Shown piece by piece: positions 32,369 through 44,855 of a DNA stretch of 64,000 bases. Each line of letters starts with the position of its first letter. Within the stretch, counting starts at the first letter, position 1. Origin of the DNA: Phlyctochytrium arcticum (Eukaryota > Chytridiomycota > Chytridiomycetes > Chytridiales > Chytridiaceae); contig JAHLKI010000005.1 in NCBI GenBank assembly GCA_025602905.1, positions 124,001 to 188,000 of the forward strand, in the 5' to 3' direction. Under the pieces are notes generated by a model. That model was not told the origin of the DNA. It made no database searches and saw nothing but the letters and a program-made list of their open reading frames with translations. Made by a program: the position numbers and the translations under genes.

Positions 32369-34724
32369 ATGTCCGTAACAGCAGTCCCCATTCAGCAACT
32401 TCACCCACCACCACAGATATGTCCCACACTACCACCGACTATTCACCATCATTATCCACCTCCACCAGGACTGATAAATGGCTCTCACCAGCACAGTCAT
32501 AACCCACACAGCTTGAGCTACGAAGTACCAGCTCTGAATACAAGTCGGGCCGGACGAGCATCGACAGCACCAGCTGGGCTCGGGGGAAGCCGTAACCGCT
32601 TATTAGTGAACTTGACTCGTGGAACGAGTAACAATAGTCCAGGGGTTGAGCTTCTCTTAGCTAACGGTGATGGAACATCAGATGGCAGTGGGTTACTTGT
32701 TTGAACTCTGATTGCACTATACATGTCCTAAGATGTTTTAAATAGTTGAGCGACGAGTTACATTTCAGTTACCCCCGGCTCCAACACCCAAGCCGCTAAG
32801 TGCTGCGCGTCGGCATATAAAACCGCCAGGTACGGGCGCCCCCGTCGGTGGCCGGCGGAAATGACTTGATTCGGTTCTAACGCTGGTAATACGGTAGATC
32901 CAGCTCCGTTGAGTAAAGTGTTCACAACGGATTATCGTGGGAAGGCTGAATTATCTCATCCGCATTATCACCCGGTTCCTGCATCGTCATCTGTACCTAT
33001 CCCGTCTCGACAATTAATAAACTGGGGACCCGATGATATCGACATAGCAGGGCAGGCTGTCGGCAAGGAGAAGATTGTTGGTCGCCGCAAGGGGTGGGAG
33101 GTCAGTGAGACAGCGCGTAAAATCGGAACGCAGTTCGCGTCTAAAGAAAATTCGTAAGTAGGAGACGAGGTCTCCTTCTCCGGCAAGTCGTGGAGATGGG
33201 GCTAGTCGGCCTAATTCCGCTAAACGTGACAAGTCTGGCTCTTCCAGCTTGCCTAATACTGCTATCAACGATCTTTTACAAAATCTGGATCCCGTGGCCG
33301 ACAATCCATCTGTTTATGTACCAAAACCTGCTACACTCACACCACCAGGCGTGGTAAGGTCAGGATCAGCATCTAGTAGCCGTACACAGCCCACACCCGG
33401 GAACGAGGCAAGCGCCTCAGTGGCAGAATCAAGGATCTACTCAAAGGTTACGACTCCTCGAGGAGGATCTGCTCGCGTGCGACCCTCAACAGCGAGCGGT
33501 GTACAGAATCTAGCCATGCGGGAATCCCAGACAAGCACGTCATCGGATTCCTTTCGACCCACGACAGCTGAAGGGGACTTTGCACCAGCCGTTCACAACG
33601 GTCCGAATTTGATGGACTTTACCGCATTGCACAGAACTTTGCCGCTTACTCAGTTACCCGGATCACTAACAAGAACGCAAACTGTACGCTCGAACATCGA
33701 TCGAATGCGGATAGAGCAGATTGCATTGCGGCGCTTACGATATGTGATTGAAAGTTATGAGGCAGAGCCCGAGCACCTCGCAGTGGTAGACCTTATAGAT
33801 CATGTTAGACTTCCTTCCCGGGTCCTTCAACATTATTTTGGGCCTTCATACAAGACGGTTCACGATGTGCGCGTTCTACTGTTGCAAGCCATTGATCGCA
33901 CCAAGCGACTACGGGAAGCGTCAGCTCCGGGAAAACCAGATAATAACCATGAGTCAGGAGCTCATCATCACGAACCGATTTATCCATACGAAAAGGACAC
34001 ATCCACAGATAGTACTGATGTTCCTCTCGCTGTCCGAAAAGCTCGTGAACTGAGCAATGTGGACATCGGAACAGGTTCTTCGGATGTAGATGACTCTTAC
34101 GACAGCTTGGAGCTGTTTGGTGCCCACCTGCAAACTCATCGTAGCCAAGTCAGAGGGGCTGGTAGTAGCGATGCACAATTTTCCTCCCCAGACTCAAGTA
34201 GAAGTCTTGCGCAGCCAGGCTTAGTTATTACCACAATCGAAGATCACTCCAAGCTAACGCCTCCGAACCGTCCGCCACCGCCAATTTTGGCTCCTCGCCC
34301 ACCAGTAACGACACCTGAGGAGCTACTTATAATGTTGGATCAGGTCGAAAATGCGCAGGCGCAAGCGGCCAAAAAACGACGAGGCAATACTCTGAACTAT
34401 GGAAACTTTGGGTACATTCCCCGTAGAAGTCCGTCCGCATTAGCCTGTATTTTGGGATCGAAAAAAGAGCCTAGAGCTATATCACCCGCGGGAGGCGGGG
34501 TTGAGACATCCGTGAGAGGTAATCGAAGGAGAATGACGGCAACCAATGTCCGGCCTGCCACCTCCATAAGTAATCTTCTAAAGAAGCGATCTGGTTCCGC
34601 ATCGGCTTTAAGCGGCAGCAAACTTAATTTGTCAGTTCGTGGTGCAAATGTTGACACTGCTCTTTCAAGCGAGCAAATTCTGAAGATGATTGAAAAACGT
34701 CGCCAACGTCACCTTCAACTGTAA
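32369..34724 (+). CDS. Unrecognised Ser/Pro-rich protein, about 720 aa
   Basis: Exons 32369-32698, 32769-32829, 32898-33153 and 33206-34724 give 721 aa; an alternative acceptor at 33187 would add six residues. I do not recognise a family. The N-terminus is Pro/His-rich (HHHYPPPPG), with Ser/Thr/Pro-rich stretches throughout. One compact, probably folded helical segment lies around residues 365-440 (RMRIEQIALRRLRYVIESY through VHDVRVLLLQAIDRTKRL). Near the C-terminus is a basic region (KKRRGNTL, NRRRMTATN) and the tail SSEQILKMIEKRRQRHL, an Arg/Lys-rich amphipathic helix. It is likely a regulatory or scaffold protein. The frame opens two codons earlier with GTG, but ATG at 32369 is the first ATG. 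It is convergent with the RGS gene. Confidence 0.6.
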
Positions 34725-34853
34725 CGCTGCGCATTTTGCTTTGTTCAATCCCATATCACTAAACGTACAGTATTATGCATTGGGGCTAATAAATAAGAAC
34801 AAAATAGCGTGAGGCATTGATGGGCTGCCATGGGTAAAAGTCTTTGTGCTAAA

Positions 34854-37800
34854 TTAAAACTCCTCTGGGCGGGTCGGTAGCTCACGCAAATCTTCTTTGA
34901 GCACGGCGATCTGCAAATTGAGTTGATCTCGTTGTTTTTCCAACTCGAGTCGCAGAGTTGCTATTTCCCTACGGAGTTCGGATAGTTCTCTTGGGTTTTG
35001 TACGTCAATCTCTATAGAGTCCTCGAGCCTCGATACAATATTGTCTTCAATATATTTCACCGCACTGAATGAGCTGTCGCCAAAGAATCTTTTTAACTTG
35101 TTAAACTGTTTTCGCCTTTTCTGGTGCTCTGTTTCTTCAATATTTTGGATTAAGCGCGCTATCTCGGTGGTCAAAGACTCGTTGGACTGTGTTGAAAGGT
35201 CAGCCTCGGAATCAATAATTCTCTGCTCCAGCTCTGCAACTGTGGGGGGCTCCTTTGGCTCAGCGTCCAAATCCGCTAACTGTACAAGTAGACCAGTGAA
35301 TTTCTTCTCGCGCAACACGCTGCGCAGGCCTTGTATTGCTCGACGATGAAGAAGAGCCGTTTCATCCGGTGCGTCCCAGCGACGCTTTTCGCCATCCTTG
35401 GAGTACATTTGAGTTGGAGGTGCCTTTCCAAAGACATTCGTAAGCTTCACTGCCCTTTTCACCCGCTCGGAACGTTGTTCGGATGTTAAGAAATTTTCAG
35501 TAGTATCTATTGACGCGATTGAATAAGGAGACACCAAAGGAGCGGGTGTCGTATTCAGGGATGATGGGTGTTGTGGAGGTCCTGCAACTGCTAATTGCCC
35601 ATTTGACTCTGTAAAAGACTCCTTGGCAATTGGATTTGTAATTACTTCTTGCACGCCATCGCCCAAAAGTCTAACCAGCTTTTGCACCTTTCTTCGAAGT
35701 AGGGTACGCTCATGCTGCCTATGGTCCAGGTGCAAGGAGGATGCACTGGGCTGCCACCGAAATGATGGGTCATCAGCTTTGGAAATAGCGTCTTCACTAG
35801 GGGTTGAAGCCACTGTATTGTCGCTACGCGCTTTACGGCCACTAAGCGGTGCAAACTCATCAGATTGTTCGTGGGACATTTCCCCAACTGACCGCCGGCG
35901 GACGTTCGTAGCTATAGGAACTGCCAGTATCGAGGAATCCTTAACTGGCTCCCCGAGCACTGCCTTCAGTTTTTGGCTCTGTTTTACTAAGCGTCTTTTG
36001 TCCTTTGGATCCAGCTCGTTCTGATGACGCCTAGCAGCAGGAGGGGTATAGGTGCTTATTGTATGGCTTCTAGGACGCCGAGGGTCTGAACTAACTTTGA
36101 CAAGACTCTGGGAAGAATCCTGCTGCATGGCAAGCTGCTGCAAGCGCAACTGTGTCGCAGGAAGATGTTCTCCAAAAAAGTTGTGCAATTTTGAGAAGCG
36201 GCGCTTCCGATCGGCAGTAGTAGAGTCTGCAGTAGGCTCATTCAGGTCATCCGACTGGGAGCCACTGAGTAAGGCTTCTTCGGAGCCGACCGCTACCCTG
36301 GCGGCTGCCATCAGTTGTCGATAGAGTACATCATTTGTCGGGTGAACACCGAAGAATTTGGTCAACTTCTTCTCCTTATTTATCTTGCTCTTCTTTTTCG
36401 CCGATGAAACATTGTGGGCGTCTTGAAAATATGTTCTCGGCGTGCTCATTTGAGGAAAGTAGTGTTTTAATATGACACTGAGCACCTGGACATTCCACGG
36501 CATTGAACCGTCTGCAGGAGGAAAGAAGGAGGAGAACGGAGATCGCACCGCTGTTGATGAGGACCCGTCTTCTGGTGAGACAGTGACCTGGCGCGAAGCT
36601 GGGTTCGCAAGCGCTTCAAGAAGCTCATCGACAAGCTTCCAGTCCGGCGGTACTGCTTCATGATAGCTCTCCCGAAGAAACCCATGAGCATAATCGACCC
36701 CGCCTATGATTTGAGAGATTTAGAAATGAGTCCCCAACAAGATTACCATGCTGCTTACCCTGAAGTCGCTCATGCTCGTAAGCTTCATAATCTTTGCTCT
36801 TAACAAACTTGACGAAAGTTTGGCCCTTGAGGGAGCGATATACTAACTCCTGGCATTCGTCAAATGTTGATCGCCCGAAGTTGCGCACAGACCGTGCCAC
36901 ATCATTTTTCGCCTCTATACGAACATTGATGGGGATGGGGCATCCCTCACATATATACGTTGCATATATGTAGTGGGAGAACGGCCCGACATACTCTCTG
37001 GATACATCTTGCAGGACTTCAACATCAATCCAAAATAATAGTTTCTCCAGAGTGTGGTCAAGAGCGCAGAACTGCGCGAAGGTGTCCAGCCCGACCCGAT
37101 GATGGAGAATATTTTGCAGCTTTTCGTCAAACGACAGGTGTTTGGTACGGGCTACGGCATTTTGGAAGTTTTTAGCGCGCTAGCGCTGGGTGAGCCAGGA
37201 GGATGTTGCGCAGAACAGGTTCAACGCGTACCTGTGTCAAAGGCTCATCTATACTTTGTTGTCCCCGAGCAATTAGCGATTGGGTATCAACGTCTGTATC
37301 CGTTGACCCTTCCGTTACATACAAAGATGACCGTTGTGATTCTGTATTGGCTGGGGCAGGATTAGTTGCTTTGCTTGCTTTCCATTTTGGCACAATCGCT
37401 CTTACAGTCCAGAAGCGTCATGACATGCACATTTTCATCGTGCCCAATGACATCCCCTATTCTATCTTCAAAATCCAAAGGTGACATATTTACATCGTAG
37501 AGAAGGCTAATTCCCATGTCAATGACGCACTTCTCTCTCATTAATAATGTTGCGCTTACCAGCACTCAAACGGCTTCAAGTCTACGTCCTCGCTTTGAGC
37601 ATCCTGAAGAGCCCTGGCAAACAGCTCCACTTCAATGCGTTGGGCGAGATCCTGCACACAGAGTCGATTTGTTACAGCATCAAGGGTGACTGTCATCTGC
37701 ATCATACCTCCACTGATTGTAGACTGTCCACAATTAATGTAATGGGTTCTAGAGTTGAATGGACATGCACTCGCATGAAGCGATTCAGCTAGCGTGCACC

Positions 37801-38069
37801 AGGATGAGCACAATATGGAAATTCTGTTATCAGCGCTGACATACGTGTTCTATCAACCGACTATAACGTTTTTCTGCTACTTGCTGAGATCGAAACTGCC
37901 ATCGCGCGCCCGCTCCCGTCTCAAAACTCCAAACTTTGTAAGGCATCCCTCCTGAAGTGCTTCGGCCTTCCAACAGGCTTGGTGGATTTTCTGACTTGTG
38001 CAGACGTGCATTGCTACCAGTACTAGAGTGGGACTGCATGGCTTTACTGGATCCGGTGCCCCAACTCAT
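34854..38069 (-). CDS. RGS-domain protein with six KLxxFFG-type repeats
   Basis: A 962-aa protein from exons 38069-37845, 37788-37708, 37651-37560, 37506-37406, 37350-37232, 37179-36759 and 36703-34854. The N-terminus (about 60-175) is a small alpha/beta domain with LEPITLIVDSLQSVEDLAQ, reminiscent of a ubiquitin-like fold. Residues ~215-345 form the RGS domain: DTFAQFCALDHTLEKLLFWIDVE, IEAKNDVARSV and FDECQELVYRSL. RGS domains speed GTP hydrolysis by G-alpha. The large last exon carries six copies of a basic heptad-like motif (KLTKFFG, KLHNFFG, KLKAVLG, KLVRLLG, KLTNVFG, KLKRFFG), each followed by an acidic or proline residue, and ends in a coiled coil. It is a plausible partner of the G-alpha at 10885-12199. 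The 5' start could lie further upstream if another exon exists. Confidence 0.85.
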
Positions 38070-38375
38070 GCTTTCTGAAAGAAATACTTGGAGGTTTTCC
38101 GCGTCTCCCAGCCTAAAATTCGAAAAATTCGATAAATGTGCTTAGGTCTAAGTTTATGTTCCTTGTCGGAGGATTGACCCTTGTTGGTAACAAAGGGAAT
38201 ATTTCGTACATTAACGAACCCCTAAGAAAATTCTTCATATCACACAAATTCTACACACCAGTCGAACAATGCATAACAACTTTCATTTATTTAAGCAATA
38301 CCCCAGCTCACATGATGGAGGAATCGCTGGTCGTGGAAGGCTTAATATTGGGTTGTGAGGCCAAGATACAATATT
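38070..38375. promoter_or_regulatory. Shared divergent promoter region (RGS and Myb genes)
   Basis: About 300 bp between the two divergent starts as modelled. A 91-codon plus-strand frame (38138-38413) overlaps it but has no motif and would run into the next gene's first exon. No clear binding site was recognised. Confidence 0.35.
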
Positions 38376-41215
38376 ATGTTCAGAAGATCCGCGACCCCAC
38401 GGACGAACTCTAGTAGACAAACTGTCGCTTCATCCCACTGGGAAAATTACTAAGGCATTATCATATTTCTACCGTGCATTGTACCGCATGCTGTATGTAC
38501 GCAGCAAAATCTGACGGTACGTTCCAATGAGCACGAGTTGTGCGCAGCCATTGAGAAACTCCGCGGATTACGTAAGGTAAGTTCGAACCGGCTGGGAACG
38601 TAGCCCTAACAACGGGAACAACGGCAAGCAAAGGGCGTTGAGACAGGAACGAAAACGAAGGAAGGTCCTATCAGCAAAGGCCCGTTGCGCCCGAACGAAT
38701 AGTGCTATTGCTGCCGAAAGGAAGGACAAGTTCACGGCCGTCTATAGTCGCAGAAACGAGAAATTTACGATAGATTCTGCCCTGATGCTGACTGCAACAA
38801 GTTTCCCAGAAGATTCAGGCCACGCGGCCGGCACGGAGGCTAAGGAAATGGCGGCAGGAGAGCTGGATGCGTCGCCCGGCAGACCCTCGAATGGAACTAC
38901 AAGCGATGAACGCCATCAAAGCGAGCAAAACCCGGACCTCAAGAAGTGGGAGCTTAGGGCCGAACCACTACCCAGCCCTAACTGGCCCAAAGAGCAATGG
39001 ACCGCGGATAGTTCTTCGCAAAGGTCTGATGTGTCACTGTCGTATGAAGTTTCCTTGTCGCAGGATTTCTTGACTCAAGAGCCAGCAAAGTCGTTTGAAG
39101 AGCTGTCATCGTTCAGCCAATCGCCTGGTGGTATGGCGTCGCAAGCTGCCGGTGCTAGTCAACCGCATATGGATTACGGATCAAATGCGAGCCAGATAGA
39201 TGTAGACGAGAAAATCTTGATGGCCCTTGCACATCAAGCGGCAAATCAGGCAGCAAAGCAAGCGGCGATCGCACAAGCAGGGGCGCAACATGGAGCGAAT
39301 CAGTCTGCATCCCCACAACGTAATCGAACGCGTGGTTCATCGCGTCAAGGAGCCTCCAATGGATACCAAGGTCAATCCTCCAACATGGGCCTTCAGGGAC
39401 AGTCGGGTGGAGCAACAAGCTCTGGGCTAGGAGCCGGTGGGGATGGAGACGATGAGGACGATAGGCGAGGAAATCATGCCGATCCCACGGATGACTTTAT
39501 TGAGGGGGAGGATGACGGCGAGGACGAAGATGAGAATCGCACGTGGGTATTTGGTCACGACGGAAAACTGCTGTAAGCGCGGTTACTGAAAAAGCAATAA
39601 TGCTAAAATCTTAATATTTCTCATGTTTCCATAGAGGTGAGCTAGCTCGTGGTCTTGCCCAACGCGAGGCGGAAAATGAAGCGACTGGTGGTACCCACTC
39701 GAAGCGAACCGGCGCCGCGACCAGCGCGCAAGGCTCATCCGCTGCCACTACCCCTATTCGCGGGAGGGGCAAGCAGGCCGCCGCTTTGGGAGACGAACCA
39801 GATGTCGGCAACAGTGAATCGCCTACAGCAGCCGCACAAGGACGTCGGCTGCGCTCTACGGCAGCAGGTGAAGCAGCCGCACCACCGAATCCAAAAAAAA
39901 GGCGCCAACCAAAAGGGGACAAGGAGATGGTGCTTGAATTAGAAGTTGCCCATCAAAGTTTAAAGTAAGTTGACCATTCACTTCGCCAGTTGCGCATATC
40001 GGAACCTGATGGATGCTTGATTTCAGGAATGATATTCGTGACCCTCTTCCCACTGTGTATAGTAACGTCAATAACGAGTTTCCTCGTGAAGAACCGTCAC
40101 CACTCCCCGACACACCCGGGAATCACATGATGACACAACTGCCTGAAACACCCTTTGTAGATCCGCCTACCATGCTTGATCAAAATACCTTGGGAACTCC
40201 AGGCATGTCTACCCCAGCGCCACAAACTCCCAGGAGGACGACTGCACGAAAACGTAAAACACCGGAGGATCACGATCCAAACATGGAATTTTCGGACAGG
40301 CGGCGTACTACAGAAGAGGAAAGACGACGAAGAAGAAGTATGTATTACCTGATACCAATACAGCAGTTCTCCTCTCTAATCATGATTCCTTTTAGCCGAG
40401 CAAGGACGGCGACGGCGACAGGCTGAGCGCGAGAGGACCATCCCGATGTCTCCTGGAAATGGCTGTAAGTTACAACAATCAAGTGCTTCTGATAGATTGG
40501 CGACTGATTTTTTTTAGTGGTGCTTCCATCTGCACCCAACCAGACGCATATGCAAGACGTACTGGCCGGAGTTGGTGCCCCGGCATACAATAATGGCGCG
40601 GGCCCCAGCAATATGGTGAACCCTCCTGAGCTTGGTCCACGCCGACGTCGATTCTGGTCCAGCGAGGATGAGGAAGAGCTCGAACGTGGGCTGCTCAAAT
40701 ACCAGTACCACCCACGCCGCTGGCGTTTGATTTTGGACGAGGGGAAAACTCGGGGAAGATTTACAGGGCGTAATAACGTCGATTTAAATAACAAGGCCCG
40801 GCAAATGAAGGAATACCGCCGGAAAGCTGGTCTGGATATTGGCGGGTACCACTTTGCTGTAGACCGCCCGGTGTCGCATAGTGCACCCGCAGAGCCACCC
40901 ACAGGACAACTAGCAATTATGGGCCCCCCCGAGGGAGGAGGCGCAATCATGCCACAGTACGGTGGGCAGCAGATTCCAGCACAAATTCAAGCGCAAATGC
41001 AGGGGCAGATGCCGCCGCAAATGCAGGGTCAAATGCCGGTGCATATGCAAGGCCAGCTGCCGGTACAAATGCCAGGCCAAATGCCGGTGCAGATGCAAGG
41101 ACGAATGCCGGGGCAAATGCCGGGACAAATGCCGGGACAAATGCAAGGCCATATGTCATCGCAACTCCAAGCGCAGATGCAAGGGCAGATGCAAGGGCAG
41201 ATGTTTGGGACATGA
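38376..41215 (+). CDS. Myb/SANT (telobox-like) DNA-binding protein with Gln/Met repeat tail
   Basis: An 823-aa protein from exons 38376-38423, 38505-38576, 38629-39572, 39635-39964, 40027-40337, 40396-40464 and 40518-41215. The first exon is tentative: ATG at 38376 spliced with a gtcgct donor is the phase-compatible start. The N-terminus is basic and helical (LRKQRALRQERKRRKVLSAK). Then come Ser/Gln-rich and acidic stretches (EDDGEDEDEN), RGRGK and KKRRQPKG patches, and near residues 640-705 a Myb-like helix-turn-helix: FWSSEDEEELERGLLKYQ, RRWRLILDE and NNVDLNNKARQMKEYRRK. The last helix resembles the telobox VDLKDKWRN motif of telomere-repeat binders (TRF, Taz1, Tbf1), though the Trp is Ala. 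The C-terminal ~75 residues are Q(M/L)(Q/P)(G/V)-type repeats. A telomere or promoter-binding role is inferred. Confidence 0.78.
40979..41206 (+). repeat. 12-bp coding minisatellite (Gln-Met-x-Gly repeats)
   Basis: About 18 imperfect 12-bp units of the form caaatgccgggg/caaatgcaaggg, in frame in the last exon of the Myb-like gene. They encode Gln-Met-Pro/Gln-Gly/Val tetrapeptides. Unit-to-unit variation is mostly at the third and fourth codons. Copy number is expected to vary between strains. Confidence 0.85.
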
Positions 41216-41958
41216 TTTGCAAATGCAAGCTTGAAAAAGCAAGCAACTAATCTTTTTGTGAAGAAATACCACCTGTAATATTACCATTAGCATAGTGTTT
41301 GAAAACGGCATTGAGCATGTTGATCCTTGGTTGTTTCTCCCCGCTGCCATCATCATCATTCTCTAAGTGCTATAATACTTGACCAAAAGCGGAGCTTGCC
41401 CCCGGCTTGCCCGACGTAATAGCCCTAAGCCGCATTTTTGGAGCTTGGCGTTGGGGGCAGCCCGATGCACAATTTTGAGAAGTTGTACGAGAAGAAATTA
41501 TGATCATGATTCATGAGAGGGTTCATCGATTATCGAGCTGTGGGTGTATACAGTGGATTTGGTCTCAAAAGGATGACTTTCCTGCGGATCTAGCGAAGTC
41601 CCAAAGACTTGAAGGGGTCATGAATGGAAGTTTTACACATATAGAATTGAAGGCCCGACAAGAAGGTTCGGCAAAACAATCACCAAAATCAAAGTTATTT
41701 ACTGTGGCGCCAATCAACAAAATCCTTAAAATATCCTCTGGGTATATCATGGCCAACTGCGGGGTTACCCCAAATTCCGCGTTCGGTACGTAGGATATTC
41801 CGCGTGGAGACTAGACTCCTTCCATTCCGTGAAATTATATAGACTCGATGCAAGAATAAAATACCGTTGACAGCTCGCTTCGCCGCTCATTTGCCAGAAT
41901 TTTTGGTTCAAAAGGAGTGGTCCATTTTTTACAACAGTATAGCTAGTTTTTGGACGGG
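41216..41958. other. Intergenic region, no gene seen
   Basis: About 740 bp between two genes on the same strand. It contains a G/C-skewed stretch around 41390-41465 with related words (gagcttgccccc and the reverse of ctgcccccaac) that could form an imperfect hairpin. The 5' exon or signal-peptide exon of the ABC transporter may lie here, but I could not define it. Confidence 0.4.
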
Positions 41959-44855
41959 ATGGCGTGCTTTGTAGATGGATCGGCCGGGTTTACGCTGCAG
42001 AATACGCATATTTGTAAACCGCATTTTTACTGTCCGAATTCGGTGAACGCGACAACGTTGCCTCAATTTTGTACGCCAAGTACCGAGTGTAGTGGGTTGA
42101 GGTTGTTGGGAAGCTTTTGTGAGGTCGGTGCTGTGCTTTTTGGCCGGCTGGCCGTGGGGGAAAACAATTTGCTCATCCTTTTCTTGTTTGAATAGCCGCA
42201 AGGGCCCCTGGAACCTCGAGTCTGTCCCGACGGATTCTATTGTCCAACACAGTACGATCTGATCATTTGTCCCAAAGGTTCTTTCTGGTCAGTCACCCTT
42301 TCAATATATCCAAGTTGTGAAGTCTACGAATCTAACACATTTCCTAAATGTCCATAGTCCGACAGGCTCCATCAAACCCCTATCCTGCGCCCCTCTATCC
42401 ACCTGTGCCGAAGGCAGTATATCCCAACATTACTATGGCGGTCTCGTTATCTGCGTCATCATTGATATCATTCTTGTCGCCGGCATTTACTTGCTGCGAT
42501 ATATGGAGCACCGGCGCGTCAAACGGCAAAATCACTATTTTGATAAAGCAGATCGGTCCAAATCTACATTGATTCAGTCCAAGTTGGCCGTGAGAGAGTC
42601 GGTTGCGCGGACCAATGATCTCAACACCTCTGATCCTGCTGTTGTGGCAGGCAACGCCCCGAATGGATTGACTGAACAGGATCGGTCCAATTCCAATAAA
42701 CGCGTGTTCCCGGTCACCCAACTCGAGAGCCAAGTGGATTTATCGGCCGAACCCGACACGGAATCTTCACCCAATGGCGAAGAAGAAGAAGAAGAAATGT
42801 CAGCCAATACGCAAGTCTTGGTTGACGCGTTCAAACGTGGGTTAGGCGGGTCACCCCTCCAGATGAATTTCCGGTTTGAGAGTCTGGGGCTCAAGCTCAA
42901 GGGCAAGAACAGCAAGACGATTCTCGAGGGTGTGAATGGCGAGATTCGAGCCGGACGGATGACGGCCATTATGGGACCTAGTGGAGCGGGCAAGACGACA
43001 TTTATGAATGTACTGATGGGAAAAGTGACCCGAACCCACGGAAAACTGTTTATCAACAACACCGAAGCAGAGATGCACACGTACAAAAAGATTATTGGGT
43101 ATGTCCCACAGGAGGACATCATGCTACGCGAGTTGACAGTTCGCGAGAACATCCTGCATGCGGCTCGAGTCAAACTTCCCACATCGTGGACCAAGGCCGA
43201 GACGGAAGCGTATACGGATGCCGTGGTTGACGCGTTGAATTTGACGGGGGTGCGACATAATTTGATTGGAGATGAGACGACGCGGGGTGTATCAGGTGGA
43301 CAACGAAAACGTGTGAATATTGGGCTAGAGTTGGCCGCGGTTCCGCTTGCACTCTTTTTGGATGAACCTACGTCGGGGTTGGACTCGACGGCTGCACTGT
43401 CGGTGGCCAAAATCATGAAGTCGATCTCGCGGTTGGGGTTGACGATTGTGGCGGTGATTCACCAGCCGCGGTACGAAATCTTTCGCGAGTTTGATGATTT
43501 GCTGATGATTGCACCGGGTGGACGCACGGCCTTTATGGGACCCTCGGGGGCTGCGCAGCCCTATTTTGAAGAGTTTGGGTTTGAGGTGAGTTTTCGTGTT
43601 TTTTTTTGATTTCCATTATTCTCGCGAATACGTTGGTGATCAAAATTTGATAGTTTGACCCCCGCGCCAATCCCGCCGACATCCTGATGGACATTTTATC
43701 CGGCCATGGTATAAACAAGACGCGGCATATGTCTGTAAAAGATCTCGTTGCTGCCTGGGACCAGCGTAGCAAAAGTGAATCAACATCACCTCCCGTCCGC
43801 CCCCTCTCCATCCTCCCCCCACCAAAACACGAAGAAAGTCAACTAGACAGCCTATTTCATACCCGCGCTCCCGAGCTGGTCAAAGAGAGGGGATCCTACT
43901 GGTGGCAGCAAATTTGGTACTGCCATAACCGGTACATGATACAACAATATCGATTGATTTCGGCCCTGGCTTTGGAAATTTTTGTTGGATGCTTTGCCGG
44001 GTTGCTCATGGGTAAGTCTTTGTTTTCTCTCATCCCGGTGAGCTTCACATGAAACTTATTCTGATTATTAGGGGCTGCCGTGCAAGGGTCGGGAGAAATG
44101 TACCGGGGTGTACTCGTCGAACCATACACTCTCATCTCTGCCGCGCCCCTTTTATGGTTTATACCCCAGATCGGATTGCTCATTGGATTGATTGTTGGGC
44201 TGGCCGGTGCACCCGCCGGTGTCAACGTCTTTAGTCAAGAAAAACCCGTGTACTGGCGCGAAAGTGCTTCCGGACATAACCGCGGCTCCTACTTTATCGG
44301 CAAATCAGTGGCTTCCATTTACCGATTTATCCTCTCCTCGTTGCATTTCACGGCCATTTACGTCTTTTTCGCTTCGCCAACTATTGATTTCGGCCGACAG
44401 TATCTCATTATCCTCTTGCAGTTTTTCGGGGTGTATGGGTTAGCCGCCATTGTTTCGCAAGTGGTCAAACGTGAGAATGCCAATTTGCTGGCACTTATTA
44501 TAGCCTTATTTGCCGCCGTCTTTTGTGGGTACGGGCCGTCACTCCGACAAGCCAAAAATTGGCACATCATTTTTATTTGGGTAAGGTTTTAAGCTCTTCT
44601 TTTTGCAATGTACACCTTCTAACCGCAATGTGCGAATAGGAAATGAGCTTTAACAAGTGGGCAGCCGAAGCGCTCTATAGCGAAAGCGTCAAATACTACG
44701 AAGGAGTCTACGATCTCGCGGCGGCTGCTACTCACGATGGATACACACTCAACACCTTTGGTCGCAACATGGGCATGATTGTGCTGATTGGAGTTGTGCA
44801 GCGCCTAGTCGCATTCGTATTGATGATTGCTACGCATCGGGATAAACAACGCTAG
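41959..44855 (+). CDS. ABCG-subfamily half-transporter with Cys-rich N-terminal domain
   Basis: An 855-aa protein as modelled from exons 41959-42123, 42196-42287, 42358-43585, 43654-44011, 44072-44580 and 44640-44855. The Cys-rich extracellular N-terminus (repeats such as CPDGFYCP and CPKGSFCP) is followed by a transmembrane helix (LVICVIIDIILVAGIYLL). The ATPase domain has Walker A GPSGAGKTT, the signature VSGGQRKR, Walker B ALFLDEPTSGLDS and the H-loop VIHQP. The ABC-2 membrane domain follows with about six helices. This domain order (Cys-rich, TM, ABC, TMs) matches the plant ABCG24/28-like and fungal Adp1-like transporters, which move lipids or unknown substrates. The mature start probably lies upstream: a signal peptide is expected but none is visible after ATG 41959, so the 5' end is likely incomplete. 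Confidence 0.88.

Noticed and set aside
38138..38413. 91-codon plus-strand frame between the RGS and Myb genes
   Set aside because: No family resemblance and it overlaps the likely first exon of the Myb-like gene in another frame.
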